57,000 nucleotides of DNA, taken from assembly GCA_017856455.1 (NCBI GenBank), contig JAFMEZ010000008.1, positions 1-57,000 of the forward strand, in the 5' to 3' direction. A model generated the notes under the pieces. It was given only the letters and a program-made list of their open reading frames with translations, had not been told where the DNA came from and did no database searches. Shown here in pieces: positions 26,097 through 34,854 of this stretch. A program made the translations under genes and the position numbers. Position 1 is the first letter of the stretch. Every line of letters begins with the position of its first letter. This DNA is from Parafilimonas sp. Its GTDB lineage: Bacteria > Bacteroidota > Bacteroidia > Chitinophagales > Chitinophagaceae.

Positions 26097-28484
26097 TTAG
26101 AATGGATAACCAATGGCGAATTGAAAGCTAGGTTTGTGCCATACTCCATCAACAAACCATCCACCGTAACTTTTGGAGTAAAAACGCTCAATATTTGGGT
26201 TGCCTTTGTTATCAGGACTATACCTAGGATCTTTGACTGGAAAACCTAAATCAAAGCGTAACAGGAAATAATTAAAATCAATTCTTGCTCCAAAACCACT
26301 TGCAATTGCAAGGTCTCTGCCAAATCTGTTGAACTTTAAGCCAGCATTTTTTAGTCCCCCATCCAAATCATTTCTAAGCCAGATATTTCCTGCATCTGTA
26401 AATACAGCACCTCTCATCATAAATCCATAAAAGGGGAACAAATTAAACCTGTATTCAACATTTGCTTCAATTTGTATATCGGCATACTTATCATTGAATG
26501 ACCCATTGGAAACAGTGTCATAAAAAACATTGGATCCAATTCCCAATTTCCTGATTGGCCATCCACGCATGCTATTAGGACCACCGGCAATAAAACTTTT
26601 GAAAAATGGCAGCGTAACCTGTCCCTTTCTGGAACCAGTTGTAAATGCCCAGCCTGCTCCAGCATATAATCTGAAATGTGTACTATGCTCTTTTCTGATA
26701 ATGATGTGCTTGATTTCAGCATCAAACTTGAAATACCTGTATAAGTTGCTTAATGTTTTTCCAGGCTTGGTTTGATTGTAAAACAAAGCTCCAGTCAATA
26801 TTCCACTTTCTTCTGCAAAAAACTTAATGAGTGTTTTATCATTTGGTTTATGCGGTGTAATATTTCGATTGAACACTGCGTTAGAACCAATGATAAGTCC
26901 ATTGTTATAGGTATATAATAATAGTGGGAAATTATTGATGGACTCAAGGAATAGGCTGTCGGGTTTGAATCTTGTATACTCAAAGTTGATTGGCTTTATC
27001 TGCCATGAAGTATGAGGATTAGGTTTCCAATCATATCCAAAAAATGTATTGAAAGTATTGAGATTAAAAAACCTGAATCTGTCGATATATGCAAAATCAG
27101 CAGATGCAATTGTTTTAGCTTGTTGAAAATATGCTTTTGCTCTTGTGCTAACAGGTGCAACAAGCCAAGGTATTGTGATGCGATTGGTCAATGAAGCCTC
27201 TCCAGATAAAAGTTTTTTAAAGTTATTAAACTCTACACCTGTTCTTAAGCTATTTTCCAACTGAATTGCTCGTTTAGCTATATTCCGATTTCTCAATGTG
27301 AAATTGGTCGCTAGTCCAATTCTTCCACTACTGATTTGAGAAAGTTGAGATGTATTGATGATGCTACTACCCTCAAGGTCAATTCCAAAATACTGCTTCT
27401 TGGTGGGTTGTAAGCTTAGGATGTAATCGATTGATTTATTTTTTTCGTCAACCCTGTTTGTGATATTTATATTTTGCCAAGTGCCAAGTTTGTTGAAATT
27501 ATTGAGTGTCTTGCTATAATCCTCTCTTCTAAACATTCTTCCAGGTTTCATCACAATATTTTCTTTGATGAAACTTTCATTGAAAGTATTGTGCAATGAT
27601 ACAATCTTGATCTCCTCCTTATTGGTAAATATGGAATCATTGATCTGATTGAATTCATCCGAACGTTGATCAGGGTAAATAGTTAATCCACCGATTTTGT
27701 ATGCACTAAAATGTGTGCTGTCAATATTGGGTCTCAGTGTAAAGGTCACCCTAATAGAAGGCTGATCTTTTCTTGATTGTACTGCTGCAATTCTGTTTGC
27801 TATTTCAAATGGGTCTGCACCTGCATCATACAGGTCAACATAATTGGTATCTACTTCAGCAATTAGATCTTCTTTATTTATTTTAAAAAAACCATTGTTT
27901 TGAAATAAATCGGTTAATCTATTGATCTCGGCATCAATCAAATTATAATCAAATGGTGCACCTTTTCGCTGAATAGCCAGATCTGATTTTTGATCTGCTA
28001 ATTGTTGCAAACTAGTATCATTGAAGTAATACAAAACCGTATCAATTGAAAATCGTATGCCTGTTTCAACATGGAAGTCAGTTCTTATTCTTAATTGTCC
28101 TTTGCGAACTGATACTGTTGTATCATATTTGATGTAAGCCTTTCTGTAGCCTAAACTCGACATCAAATTTTTCATGTTCACGACTGACTGATCAACTGCA
28201 GATTTTTTAAATACAGAAGGGTTCTCCATTACTTGTACCGGTATGATAAAAGGAAATGAAGGCCAGGGTATTTTTGAAGCTATTTTGATTTGAACACTAT
28301 CGTCAATCTGAGTCAATAAATTATTTCTTAATTCAATCTCTTGATCCTTAGATAGATTCCCATCAAATTTTATGTTATTTTCGAAATGAAACGCTTCTTT
28401 AGGGGCTTTCTTTACCACAGTACATGACACCATCAATGTCAAGGATACTGCAGTAATAAATAAATATTTAATTGATGTGCCCAA
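26097..28484 (-). CDS. tamL: Omp85-family outer-membrane lipoprotein TamL
   Basis: A 795-residue BamA/TamA-like protein. It begins with a lipoprotein signal whose lipobox ends LMVSC (C21). POTRA-like repeats occupy roughly residues 40-370 and a C-terminal beta-barrel follows, with the Omp85 pattern FIAGGPNSMRGWPIRKLG and a terminal aromatic residue. Bacteroidota carry a lipidated TamA relative (TamL) working with TamB in envelope assembly; that matches here, though tamB is not in the window. The only start in frame before the signal is TTG at 28484. It diverges from the SPOUT methyltransferase gene with 19 bases between starts. Confidence 0.88.
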   Translation of the reverse strand: MGTSIKYLFITAVSLTLMVSCTVVKKAPKEAFHFENNIKFDGNLSKDQEIELRNNLLTQIDDSVQIKIASKIPWPSFPFIIPVQVMENPSVFKKSAVDQSVVNMKNLMSSLGYRKAYIKYDTTVSVRKGQLRIRTDFHVETGIRFSIDTVLYYFNDTSLQQLADQKSDLAIQRKGAPFDYNLIDAEINRLTDLFQNNGFFKINKEDLIAEVDTNYVDLYDAGADPFEIANRIAAVQSRKDQPSIRVTFTLRPNIDSTHFSAYKIGGLTIYPDQRSDEFNQINDSIFTNKEEIKIVSLHNTFNESFIKENIVMKPGRMFRREDYSKTLNNFNKLGTWQNINITNRVDEKNKSIDYILSLQPTKKQYFGIDLEGSSIINTSQLSQISSGRIGLATNFTLRNRNIAKRAIQLENSLRTGVEFNNFKKLLSGEASLTNRITIPWLVAPVSTRAKAYFQQAKTIASADFAYIDRFRFFNLNTFNTFFGYDWKPNPHTSWQIKPINFEYTRFKPDSLFLESINNFPLLLYTYNNGLIIGSNAVFNRNITPHKPNDKTLIKFFAEESGILTGALFYNQTKPGKTLSNLYRYFKFDAEIKHIIIRKEHSTHFRLYAGAGWAFTTGSRKGQVTLPFFKSFIAGGPNSMRGWPIRKLGIGSNVFYDTVSNGSFNDKYADIQIEANVEYRFNLFPFYGFMMRGAVFTDAGNIWLRNDLDGGLKNAGLKFNRFGRDLAIASGFGARIDFNYFLLRFDLGFPVKDPRYSPDNKGNPNIERFYSKSYGGWFVDGVWHKPSFQFAIGYPF

Positions 28485-28503
28485 CCAATCGAATTAAGTA
28501 ATA

Positions 28504-29244
28504 ATGATAAGTAAATCAGACATCAAATATATTCAAAGTTTATCCCATAAAAAATTCAGAGATGAAGCAGGGTTATTTATCGTAGAGGGGGTGAAAATGA
28601 CACATGAATTATTGTTGGAGAATAAACAACTTGTTAAAAAGCTTTTTGCTGTCGAGGAATGGATTAAAACCAATAAATCATTGGTCGGAAAATCAATAGA
28701 GATCGTTCAAGTTGAAGATTTTGAATTACAGAAAATTTCAACCCAAAAAAATCCTCAACAAGTCATTGCGCTTGTTTCTATGCCGGAATTTTCTATTAAA
28801 ACATATAATCCAGATGGTGTAACTGTTGTGCTAGATCGTTTACAAGATCCAGGCAATCTTGGAACAATTATCCGTACTTGCGATTGGTTTGGCGTTAAAA
28901 CAATTATTTGCTCAACGGATGCTGTTGATGCGTTTAATCCAAAGGTTGTGCAATCTGCCATGGGAAGTATTTTAAGGGTAAATATTATCTATTCAGATAT
29001 TGTTGAATTTTTAGCATCTCATCCAGAGGTACCAAAATATGCAGCTGTTTTAAATGGTAAATCCATCCATCAAATTGATTTTAAAAAACCCTGTATAATC
29101 ATCATTGGAAATGAATCTTTAGGTATTTCTGATCAAATTTTGGGGAAAGAAGTCACTAAAATTTCAATTCCAAAATATGGTTCAGCAGAATCTTTAAATG
29201 CCGCAATAGCTACATCAATAATATTATCGAATTGCGTTAGATAG
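28504..29244 (+). CDS. TrmH/SpoU family RNA 2'-O-methyltransferase
   Basis: A 246-residue SPOUT-class enzyme. The N-terminal 90 residues resemble the L30e-like substrate-binding domain (DEAGLFIVEGVKM), and the C-terminal domain has the three SpoU motifs: DPGNLGTIIRT, IIIGNESLGIS and IPKYGSAESLNAAIA, forming the knotted SAM site. The target may be 23S rRNA (RlmB-like) or tRNA; this cannot be decided from sequence. Its stop abuts the permease stop on the other strand with no spacer. Confidence 0.92.
   Translation: MISKSDIKYIQSLSHKKFRDEAGLFIVEGVKMTHELLLENKQLVKKLFAVEEWIKTNKSLVGKSIEIVQVEDFELQKISTQKNPQQVIALVSMPEFSIKTYNPDGVTVVLDRLQDPGNLGTIIRTCDWFGVKTIICSTDAVDAFNPKVVQSAMGSILRVNIIYSDIVEFLASHPEVPKYAAVLNGKSIHQIDFKKPCIIIIGNESLGISDQILGKEVTKISIPKYGSAESLNAAIATSIILSNCVR
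28524..28531 (-). promoter_or_regulatory. Putative -7 element TATATTTG for tamL, inside the methyltransferase gene
   Basis: Perfect TAnnTTTG on the minus strand, 40 bases before the tamL start, within the first codons of the divergent methyltransferase gene. The -33 region is T-rich but lacks a TTG. Confidence 0.45.
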
Positions 29245-30477
29245 CTACTTGAATTGTAGGGTCTTTGATACATTTATTTTTTTACCAATTGCAGAGGGTA
29301 AAAGAAGTACCAACATGCTAATGATGAATGTGCCAATCAAAATCATTATGATTTGCATCCATTCGATATGAACAGGGGCATTACTCACGTAATAAATTTC
29401 TTCATTCAATTTGATGAAAGGCCATTCTATTTGTAATAAACAAATGCCAATACCCAGTATCCCGCCAAATGCAATACCGACGCTTGCAATCCATGTGCCG
29501 TAAAGTAAAAATATATTTCTTATCATACCATCTTTTGCACCTAAGGATTTCAACACAGCAATCATATTTGTCCGCTCCAGCAGTAAAATGATTAAGCAAG
29601 TAATTAGGTTAATAATGGCTACAACCAGCATCAATCCAATAAATATATATTTATTCGTATCCTGTAATGCAAGCCAGTCAAATATTTCAGGAGAAAGTTC
29701 TTTTAGCGTGATTGCGTTCCATCCAACCGGCAGGATTGGAAATATGGAATTTGCAGTTTCATCAAGATCGGAACTGTTTTTTAATGAGATTTCATATCCG
29801 TTGATGGAGACATCTGATAATTGGTTGACTTTATTTAGAAAATCAAGATTTCCAATTGCATAAGACTGATCGTAAATATCTATACCAGTATTGAATAATG
29901 CCGCTACCTGCATCTTACGCACTTTAGGGATATTTACATCTTTTGAGATAAAGTAAACCAATATGGATTGTCCGATTTTTATTTTTAATTGATTTGCAGT
30001 ATAAACCGAAATTAAAATCTTATTGTTGTTGACAGAGTCTTTCCAATCTGGGATATTGCCTTTTTTCAAGTACTTCTGAATATTCCTAATAGGGTAGTCT
30101 TTTGAAATGCCTTTGATCATGATTCCCTCTATTGTGCTATTCGCACTTAAAATAGCAGAGTGTGTTACAAATGATGAAATAGAGCTGATTTTTTGATTTT
30201 TATTGAGGTAATTGATCAGCGAATCATTTTTTTCAATCAATGCAGCTTCAGCATTTGTAGATCTTATTGGTTCATAATGCTCAATTCTGATATGCCCCCA
30301 AAAAGAAAAAATTTTATCAGCTACTACCTTTTGGAAGCCATTTACAAATGAACTTGCAATAATCATCGCAGCAACACTGATTGAAGTGGCTAGGATGCTT
30401 ATTCTCATGATGAGTCCTGAGAAAGCCTTCTTAGGGGCTGAAATCAATTTCTTTGTTATGTAAAGTGAAGTTCTCAA
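29245..30477 (-). CDS. FtsX-like ABC transporter permease (LolC/LolE type)
   Basis: A 410-residue inner-membrane permease with one N-terminal segment (about 20-45), a large periplasmic MacB-like domain (about 46-265) and three C-terminal segments (about 270-405). This is the LolC/E layout used to release lipoproteins from the inner membrane. Such permeases can also serve other substrates, and no LolD-type ATPase is adjacent. The start is a TTG at 30477; no in-frame ATG is available before the basic N-terminus. It diverges from the T9SS plug gene over a region with a palindrome. Confidence 0.85.
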   Translation of the reverse strand: MRTSLYITKKLISAPKKAFSGLIMRISILATSISVAAMIIASSFVNGFQKVVADKIFSFWGHIRIEHYEPIRSTNAEAALIEKNDSLINYLNKNQKISSISSFVTHSAILSANSTIEGIMIKGISKDYPIRNIQKYLKKGNIPDWKDSVNNNKILISVYTANQLKIKIGQSILVYFISKDVNIPKVRKMQVAALFNTGIDIYDQSYAIGNLDFLNKVNQLSDVSINGYEISLKNSSDLDETANSIFPILPVGWNAITLKELSPEIFDWLALQDTNKYIFIGLMLVVAIINLITCLIILLLERTNMIAVLKSLGAKDGMIRNIFLLYGTWIASVGIAFGGILGIGICLLQIEWPFIKLNEEIYYVSNAPVHIEWMQIIMILIGTFIISMLVLLLPSAIGKKINVSKTLQFK

Positions 30478-30502
30478 TGAAATGTTTGCATATAAATGTA
30501 CA

Positions 30503-30517
30503 AATCAATTATTGATT
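30503..30517. repeat. 15-bp palindrome in the permease / plug-protein divergent region
   Basis: AATCAAT-T-ATTGATT, a perfect 7-bp inverted repeat around a single central base, between the two divergent starts (30477 and 30542). A possible operator; A+T-rich composition lowers its significance. Confidence 0.5.
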
Positions 30518-30541
30518 ATTTTCGTTTTACAACTGATTCAC

Positions 30542-31825
30542 ATGTTGAAATCACTTTTCACTATACTATTTGCAATAAATACATTTTTCGTTTGTTCACA
30601 AACGGGTCCGGATAAAACATATCTGCCCAATATAAAAACGATACGTTTATACAAGTATGGTGATCCATTAACTTACCCCATTATAAGATTAAATTCAAGT
30701 GACTTATTGGAATTGCATTTTGACGATCTTGAAGGGGGTGTAAAAAATTACTACTATACTGTTCAGCTTTGTAATGCCGACTGGACGGTCGCTCAAATGA
30801 ATTACTTTGATTATGTAAAGGGATTTAGTCAAGTTAGAATCAATAATTACAAGGCATCTAGTATTTCATTAACCAGATATACGCACTATCAGGTAAATAT
30901 TCCCGACAGAAATTGTCAACCTACCAGATCAGGCAATTATTTATTAAAAGTATTTTTGGATGGCGATACCAACAAACTTGCTTTTACTAAAAGAATATTG
31001 GTGGTAGATGACAAATTAAATCTTGGGTTTCAAGTTACTCAACCATTTAATCAGCAATTCTTTCAGACCCATCATAGATTTCAAGTTCAGTTGGAAACCA
31101 ATAATTTTGACATTCGTTATCCTCAGCAACAGGTGCAGTTGAAGATTCTTCAAAATTACAGATGGGATAATGCCCTTTCAATCACTCAGCCTACATTCAT
31201 TCGCCAGGGCTTGATTCAGTATAATACTGAATCAAATATGGTCATGCCCGCAGGTAAAGAATATCGATGGTTGAATTTGAGAAGTTTCAGGTTATTGGGA
31301 GATAGAATTACAAAACAGCAAAACACCAATGCTTCTTTCGAATTGTTTGTGAAAGAAGATCTGCCCAGATTGCCGCGTCAGTATTTTTATTACCGTGATT
31401 TAAATGGATTTTATGTCAATGAAACAATAGATAATTTGAATCCCTTTTGGAATGCAGATTATGCAAAGGTTCATTTCACCTTTAAGCCAAAGGATGGCAT
31501 TGCTTATCCTCAAGGAGAACTTATCATATTAGGGATGTTGTCAAATTATGGTGAGGATAAAGAAGCCACCATGACTTTTAATGCTGAAAAAGGAGTTTAT
31601 GAGGCCACACTCTTATTAAAACAAGGGTATTATGACTATCAATATGCAATTCGACAACAAGTAAATGGTAAGCTTACACTCCAAAGCACAATTCCTGAGC
31701 AGGATGCTTGGGAAACTGAAAATTTTTATACTGTACTTGTTTATTACCGTGAACTTGGGGGAAGAGCGGATCAATTGCTTGCTATTCGCCAAATCAACAG
31801 TCAATTCAATCGTACTCTTCAGTGA
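30542..31825 (+). CDS. Type IX secretion system plug-type protein (DUF5103)
   Basis: About 427 residues from the ATG chosen at 30542, which gives a good signal peptide (MLKSLFTILFAINTFFVCSQ); the frame extends 20 residues further upstream without a signal-like start. The body is beta-rich and matches the DUF5103 pattern (IRLYKYGDPLTYPIIRL, LELHFDDLEGG, YYYTVQLCNADW). In Flavobacterium a DUF5103 protein was found as the 'Plug' occupying the SprA translocon of the T9SS. The assignment here is by family resemblance. Other T9SS genes are not in the window. Confidence 0.82.
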   Translation: MLKSLFTILFAINTFFVCSQTGPDKTYLPNIKTIRLYKYGDPLTYPIIRLNSSDLLELHFDDLEGGVKNYYYTVQLCNADWTVAQMNYFDYVKGFSQVRINNYKASSISLTRYTHYQVNIPDRNCQPTRSGNYLLKVFLDGDTNKLAFTKRILVVDDKLNLGFQVTQPFNQQFFQTHHRFQVQLETNNFDIRYPQQQVQLKILQNYRWDNALSITQPTFIRQGLIQYNTESNMVMPAGKEYRWLNLRSFRLLGDRITKQQNTNASFELFVKEDLPRLPRQYFYYRDLNGFYVNETIDNLNPFWNADYAKVHFTFKPKDGIAYPQGELIILGMLSNYGEDKEATMTFNAEKGVYEATLLLKQGYYDYQYAIRQQVNGKLTLQSTIPEQDAWETENFYTVLVYYRELGGRADQLLAIRQINSQFNRTLQ

Positions 31826-31831
31826 TTTTCG

Positions 31832-31839
31832 TATATTTG
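31832..31839 (+). promoter_or_regulatory. Putative -7 element TATATTTG for the SRP RNA
   Basis: Perfect TAnnTTTG, starting 7 bases after the plug-gene stop and ending just before the SRP RNA. The -33 region would lie inside the upstream coding sequence and shows no clear TTG. Confidence 0.5.
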
Positions 31840-31841
31840 CA

Positions 31842-31944
31842 GCGGCAGGTCTTACACGACCAGCTCCTGCTGAACTCCCCCAGGACCGGAAGGTAGCAAG
31901 GGTAGGTGGTTGAGCGGTGCGATGTAATCAACCTGCTTTTTTTT
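31842..31944 (+). ncRNA. ffs: Signal recognition particle RNA (4.5S, small bacterial type)
   Basis: The conserved apical domain is intact: CCAGGACCGGAAGGTAGCAA contains the GGAA tetraloop and the asymmetric loop bases that bind Ffh. Flanking segments pair; the outer stem joins GCAGGT (31845-31850) to ACCTGC (31931-31936), followed by eight T, so the 3' end doubles as terminator. The length near 100 nt fits the small SRP RNA without an Alu domain. The exact 5' end is approximate. Confidence 0.93.
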
Positions 31945-32007
31945 GTGCATATCTCTTCCCAATTCTTTCTTTTTCTTTTAGTTATTTTGCGGTCAAATAC
32001 CTGAACC

Positions 32008-32658
32008 ATGAAATTTTTCATTGATACCGCTAATCTTGCACATATTAAAGAAGCAAATGATCTGGGAATTCTTGACGGTGTAACTACCAATCCATCCTTG
32101 ATGGCTAAAGAGGGAATAAAGGGTCAGGATAATATACTAAAACATTATGCTGACATATGTGCTTTGGTGGATGGGGATGTCAGTGCAGAGGTATTATCGA
32201 CTGATTTTAGCAGCATGGTAGAAGAAGGTAAAAAACTTGCTGCCATTCATAAGAATATAGTGGTAAAAGTTCCAATGATCAAGGATGGTATCAAGGCGAT
32301 CAAATGGTTTACCGACAATGGCATTAGGACAAATTGCACATTGGTATTCTCAGCAGGACAAGCAATCTTGGCGGCAAAGGCTGGAGCATCATACGTATCT
32401 CCATTCATCGGACGTGTTGATGATAGCAATTGGGATGGAATTCAGTTGATTGAACAGATTAATCATATTTACAGCATTCAAGGTTTCGATACTCAAATCT
32501 TGGCTGCATCAATAAGAAATGCTTTACATATCGTTCGCTCTGCTGAAGCTGGAGCACATGTTTGTACTTGTCCATTGGATTCAATACTCGGACTCCTCAA
32601 ACATCCATTAACTGATATTGGATTGGCTAAATTCCTGGAAGACGCCAAAAAAATGTAA
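32008..32658 (+). CDS. tal: Transaldolase / fructose-6-phosphate aldolase family
   Basis: A 216-residue small-form TIM barrel. The Schiff-base lysine is K87 in VVKVPMI; FIDTAN and DGVTTNPSLMAKEG at the start and SPFIGRVDD are family signatures. The short form includes true transaldolases of the pentose phosphate pathway and FSA-type aldolases. Sequence alone does not decide, though transaldolase is usual where no long form is present. It follows the SRP RNA by 63 bases, and its stop is 5 bases from the DUF5916 stop on the other strand. Confidence 0.92.
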   Translation: MKFFIDTANLAHIKEANDLGILDGVTTNPSLMAKEGIKGQDNILKHYADICALVDGDVSAEVLSTDFSSMVEEGKKLAAIHKNIVVKVPMIKDGIKAIKWFTDNGIRTNCTLVFSAGQAILAAKAGASYVSPFIGRVDDSNWDGIQLIEQINHIYSIQGFDTQILAASIRNALHIVRSAEAGAHVCTCPLDSILGLLKHPLTDIGLAKFLEDAKKM

Positions 32659-32663
32659 TCAAC

Positions 32664-34835
32664 TTAGAGATTCCACCAGTAATTAAACTTCAAAACCAAT
32701 GCTCTATTCTTCACATTGAAGGGAGCAGGAAAATAGTTGTCTGTATATACCAGGAACAAGTCTGATGCTGGTTTATATCTCCACTGGAAACGCGTATTTA
32801 CGTTGATATTATTTTGTTGATTGTTGTACTGTAAAAAGGTGGTGAAAAATAGTTTATTGGTAAATGTTACATCAATCCTCGGACCAATCAACCAAAATGT
32901 ATTTGTATTCCATGGAGCCGGCAATGCAATATTATTGAAGCTTGTGCTCATGGTTAAACTGAAATAGGGTTGTAGTCGATATCCAAGATCTGCACTGATA
33001 AATGTCCTGTTGCCATTGAAATAATAGCCGCCAAATCTACCAGAAACCAAGTAAGTGAATAGCTGTTGTGGTTTAGATGCAAGCTCAAATCCAACAGAAT
33101 TCCAATTGTGTTTGGTTCCTCTTGCCAATGTGTCCTTTGTGTAATTAGTTGGATCAAATGGTTGAAGCAATTTTATATAGTCATAGGCAGTCCATAAAGT
33201 ATAGGTTGCCTGATTCCTCATTGTAAGTGTGTAGGCAAGTACAGAGGTTGCATCAGTTAACTTTAACTTTCTTGTGAAGAAATCAAAGTTCATGAACTTG
33301 ATTGTATGACTTGTGATCTTTGGATTTTTTGAAAAGAATATTCGAGAAATCGATGGATTGATTTTGAAATAATCTTTTCTTGGAACATAGCCAACATCAG
33401 CTGTAAACTGCTTTCCTACTGATTCTTGCTGATAGCTGATGAGCCAATTTTTGCTGCTGTACTGAATATTTCCTGCATGTATAAAATCATCTCCGCTTAC
33501 ATTTTTTGAAAATGATTTTAATACCATGTATTTACCAGTCCACAGATTATTGGATGATGCAAGATTGTATTCCAGTCCAATATTTCTGTTAAATGGGTTG
33601 TTTAAATAGGAGGGTGCTTTCTCATCCTTGTTCAAGATCTGATCTCTGTTTACAAACAGCAAACCAATATTGGATCTTGCAAATACCTTCCTTTGAATTG
33701 CGAAGGCAGTGTAATTCTGTACCGGAGTTAATGTAACAGTATTACGATCTGTTTGTATGTTCATGAATCCCATCCTCCAATTCTTATTCAATTTTCCACT
33801 CAATCTAGCTCCATATTGAATAGGAGCAGTTAAGCCAATTCTTCTTGAGAAAAAGGGACGTAATGTGCCGTAGCCAAAATTGTTAAACTGATCTCCATTT
33901 TCAATAAAGAATTGTCTTCTTTCAGGAAAGAACAGTTCAAAGCGATCAAGATTGGTTACTTGTCTGTCAACTTCAACCTGTGAAAAATCAGGATGAATAG
34001 AAAGGTCCAGATTTAAGGAAGAAGTCACTGCAATTTTTGCATCAAGTCCTACATCATTTCTGAATTTTGTTGCAGTATTTGCAACATAATTTTTTGATCC
34101 ACCTGTAAGAACATAGGGGATAAGTGAAATATTCTGTCCAGCATTTGGAGGAGGTTGGTCCCATACAAGAATACCAGTATATGCTAGCGATGCTGTCGGG
34201 AATTGTCTTGGTACTGGTGCCCAGCTTGACTTTTCAGCTTTTGATATATCCAACCTGCTAAATTGAATACCCCAAGTATTGATTCCATTTTTATATCGGA
34301 TGGTTTTAAAAGGAATAAATGCCTCCCAAATCCATTTATCCTCATAATATCTTGATGCAGAATTCCATTTATTATCCCAATTCAAATCAGCCTTGCCACC
34401 TTCATAAAGAAGTCCATCCCATTGAGCACCTGCAGCATTTGAGCCAAAAGTGAATCCATTGGTTTGGTCATTGAATGGATCCATGAACAATAAAAAATTA
34501 TCATTCTTTCCAAAACTGAAATCACGCTTAAGTGATTCCACCATAAATTTTTGTCCGGGATCAATATAGTTGATGGCTAAAAGATAAATACCTGTAGAGT
34601 CGTAAGCCATTTTCACTTCAGTCCTCACATGCGCTTTACTGGTATCCATTGGCAACACCATGTTAAAGTCTGTTGCCGTTTGCGCGGTTGACCATGCCGC
34701 ATCAACCGTCCCATCAATTTGTATAGGTGCTGATTTCTGTTTAATGAAATACTTGTATTCTTCGTTCTTTCTCTGGGGAAAGGCGAGGTTATTAATGGCT
34801 AATGCCAATAATAAAAGGGCAAGGATTTTTTTCAA
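32664..34835 (-). CDS. Outer-membrane DUF5916 protein with N-terminal CBM9-like domain
   Basis: A 723-residue protein with a signal peptide (MKKILALLLLALAINNLAF). Residues about 35-210 look like the carbohydrate-binding family 9-type domain (IQIDGTVDAAWSTA, then WGIQFSRLD). The remaining 500 residues are strand-rich, ending in an aromatic-rich terminus typical of outer-membrane barrels (DUF5916). The function is unknown. It starts 19 bases after sucC on the same strand with no terminator between, so co-transcription with succinyl-CoA synthetase is likely. Confidence 0.86.
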   Translation of the reverse strand: MKKILALLLLALAINNLAFPQRKNEEYKYFIKQKSAPIQIDGTVDAAWSTAQTATDFNMVLPMDTSKAHVRTEVKMAYDSTGIYLLAINYIDPGQKFMVESLKRDFSFGKNDNFLLFMDPFNDQTNGFTFGSNAAGAQWDGLLYEGGKADLNWDNKWNSASRYYEDKWIWEAFIPFKTIRYKNGINTWGIQFSRLDISKAEKSSWAPVPRQFPTASLAYTGILVWDQPPPNAGQNISLIPYVLTGGSKNYVANTATKFRNDVGLDAKIAVTSSLNLDLSIHPDFSQVEVDRQVTNLDRFELFFPERRQFFIENGDQFNNFGYGTLRPFFSRRIGLTAPIQYGARLSGKLNKNWRMGFMNIQTDRNTVTLTPVQNYTAFAIQRKVFARSNIGLLFVNRDQILNKDEKAPSYLNNPFNRNIGLEYNLASSNNLWTGKYMVLKSFSKNVSGDDFIHAGNIQYSSKNWLISYQQESVGKQFTADVGYVPRKDYFKINPSISRIFFSKNPKITSHTIKFMNFDFFTRKLKLTDATSVLAYTLTMRNQATYTLWTAYDYIKLLQPFDPTNYTKDTLARGTKHNWNSVGFELASKPQQLFTYLVSGRFGGYYFNGNRTFISADLGYRLQPYFSLTMSTSFNNIALPAPWNTNTFWLIGPRIDVTFTNKLFFTTFLQYNNQQNNINVNTRFQWRYKPASDLFLVYTDNYFPAPFNVKNRALVLKFNYWWNL

Positions 34836-34854
34836 TCGTTATGTTATGTTTGTG

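Noticed and set aside
31806-32090. Open frame on the minus strand across the SRP RNA
   Set aside because: The region is explained by the SRP RNA and its terminator; the frame has no family resemblance and overlaps the start of the transaldolase gene.
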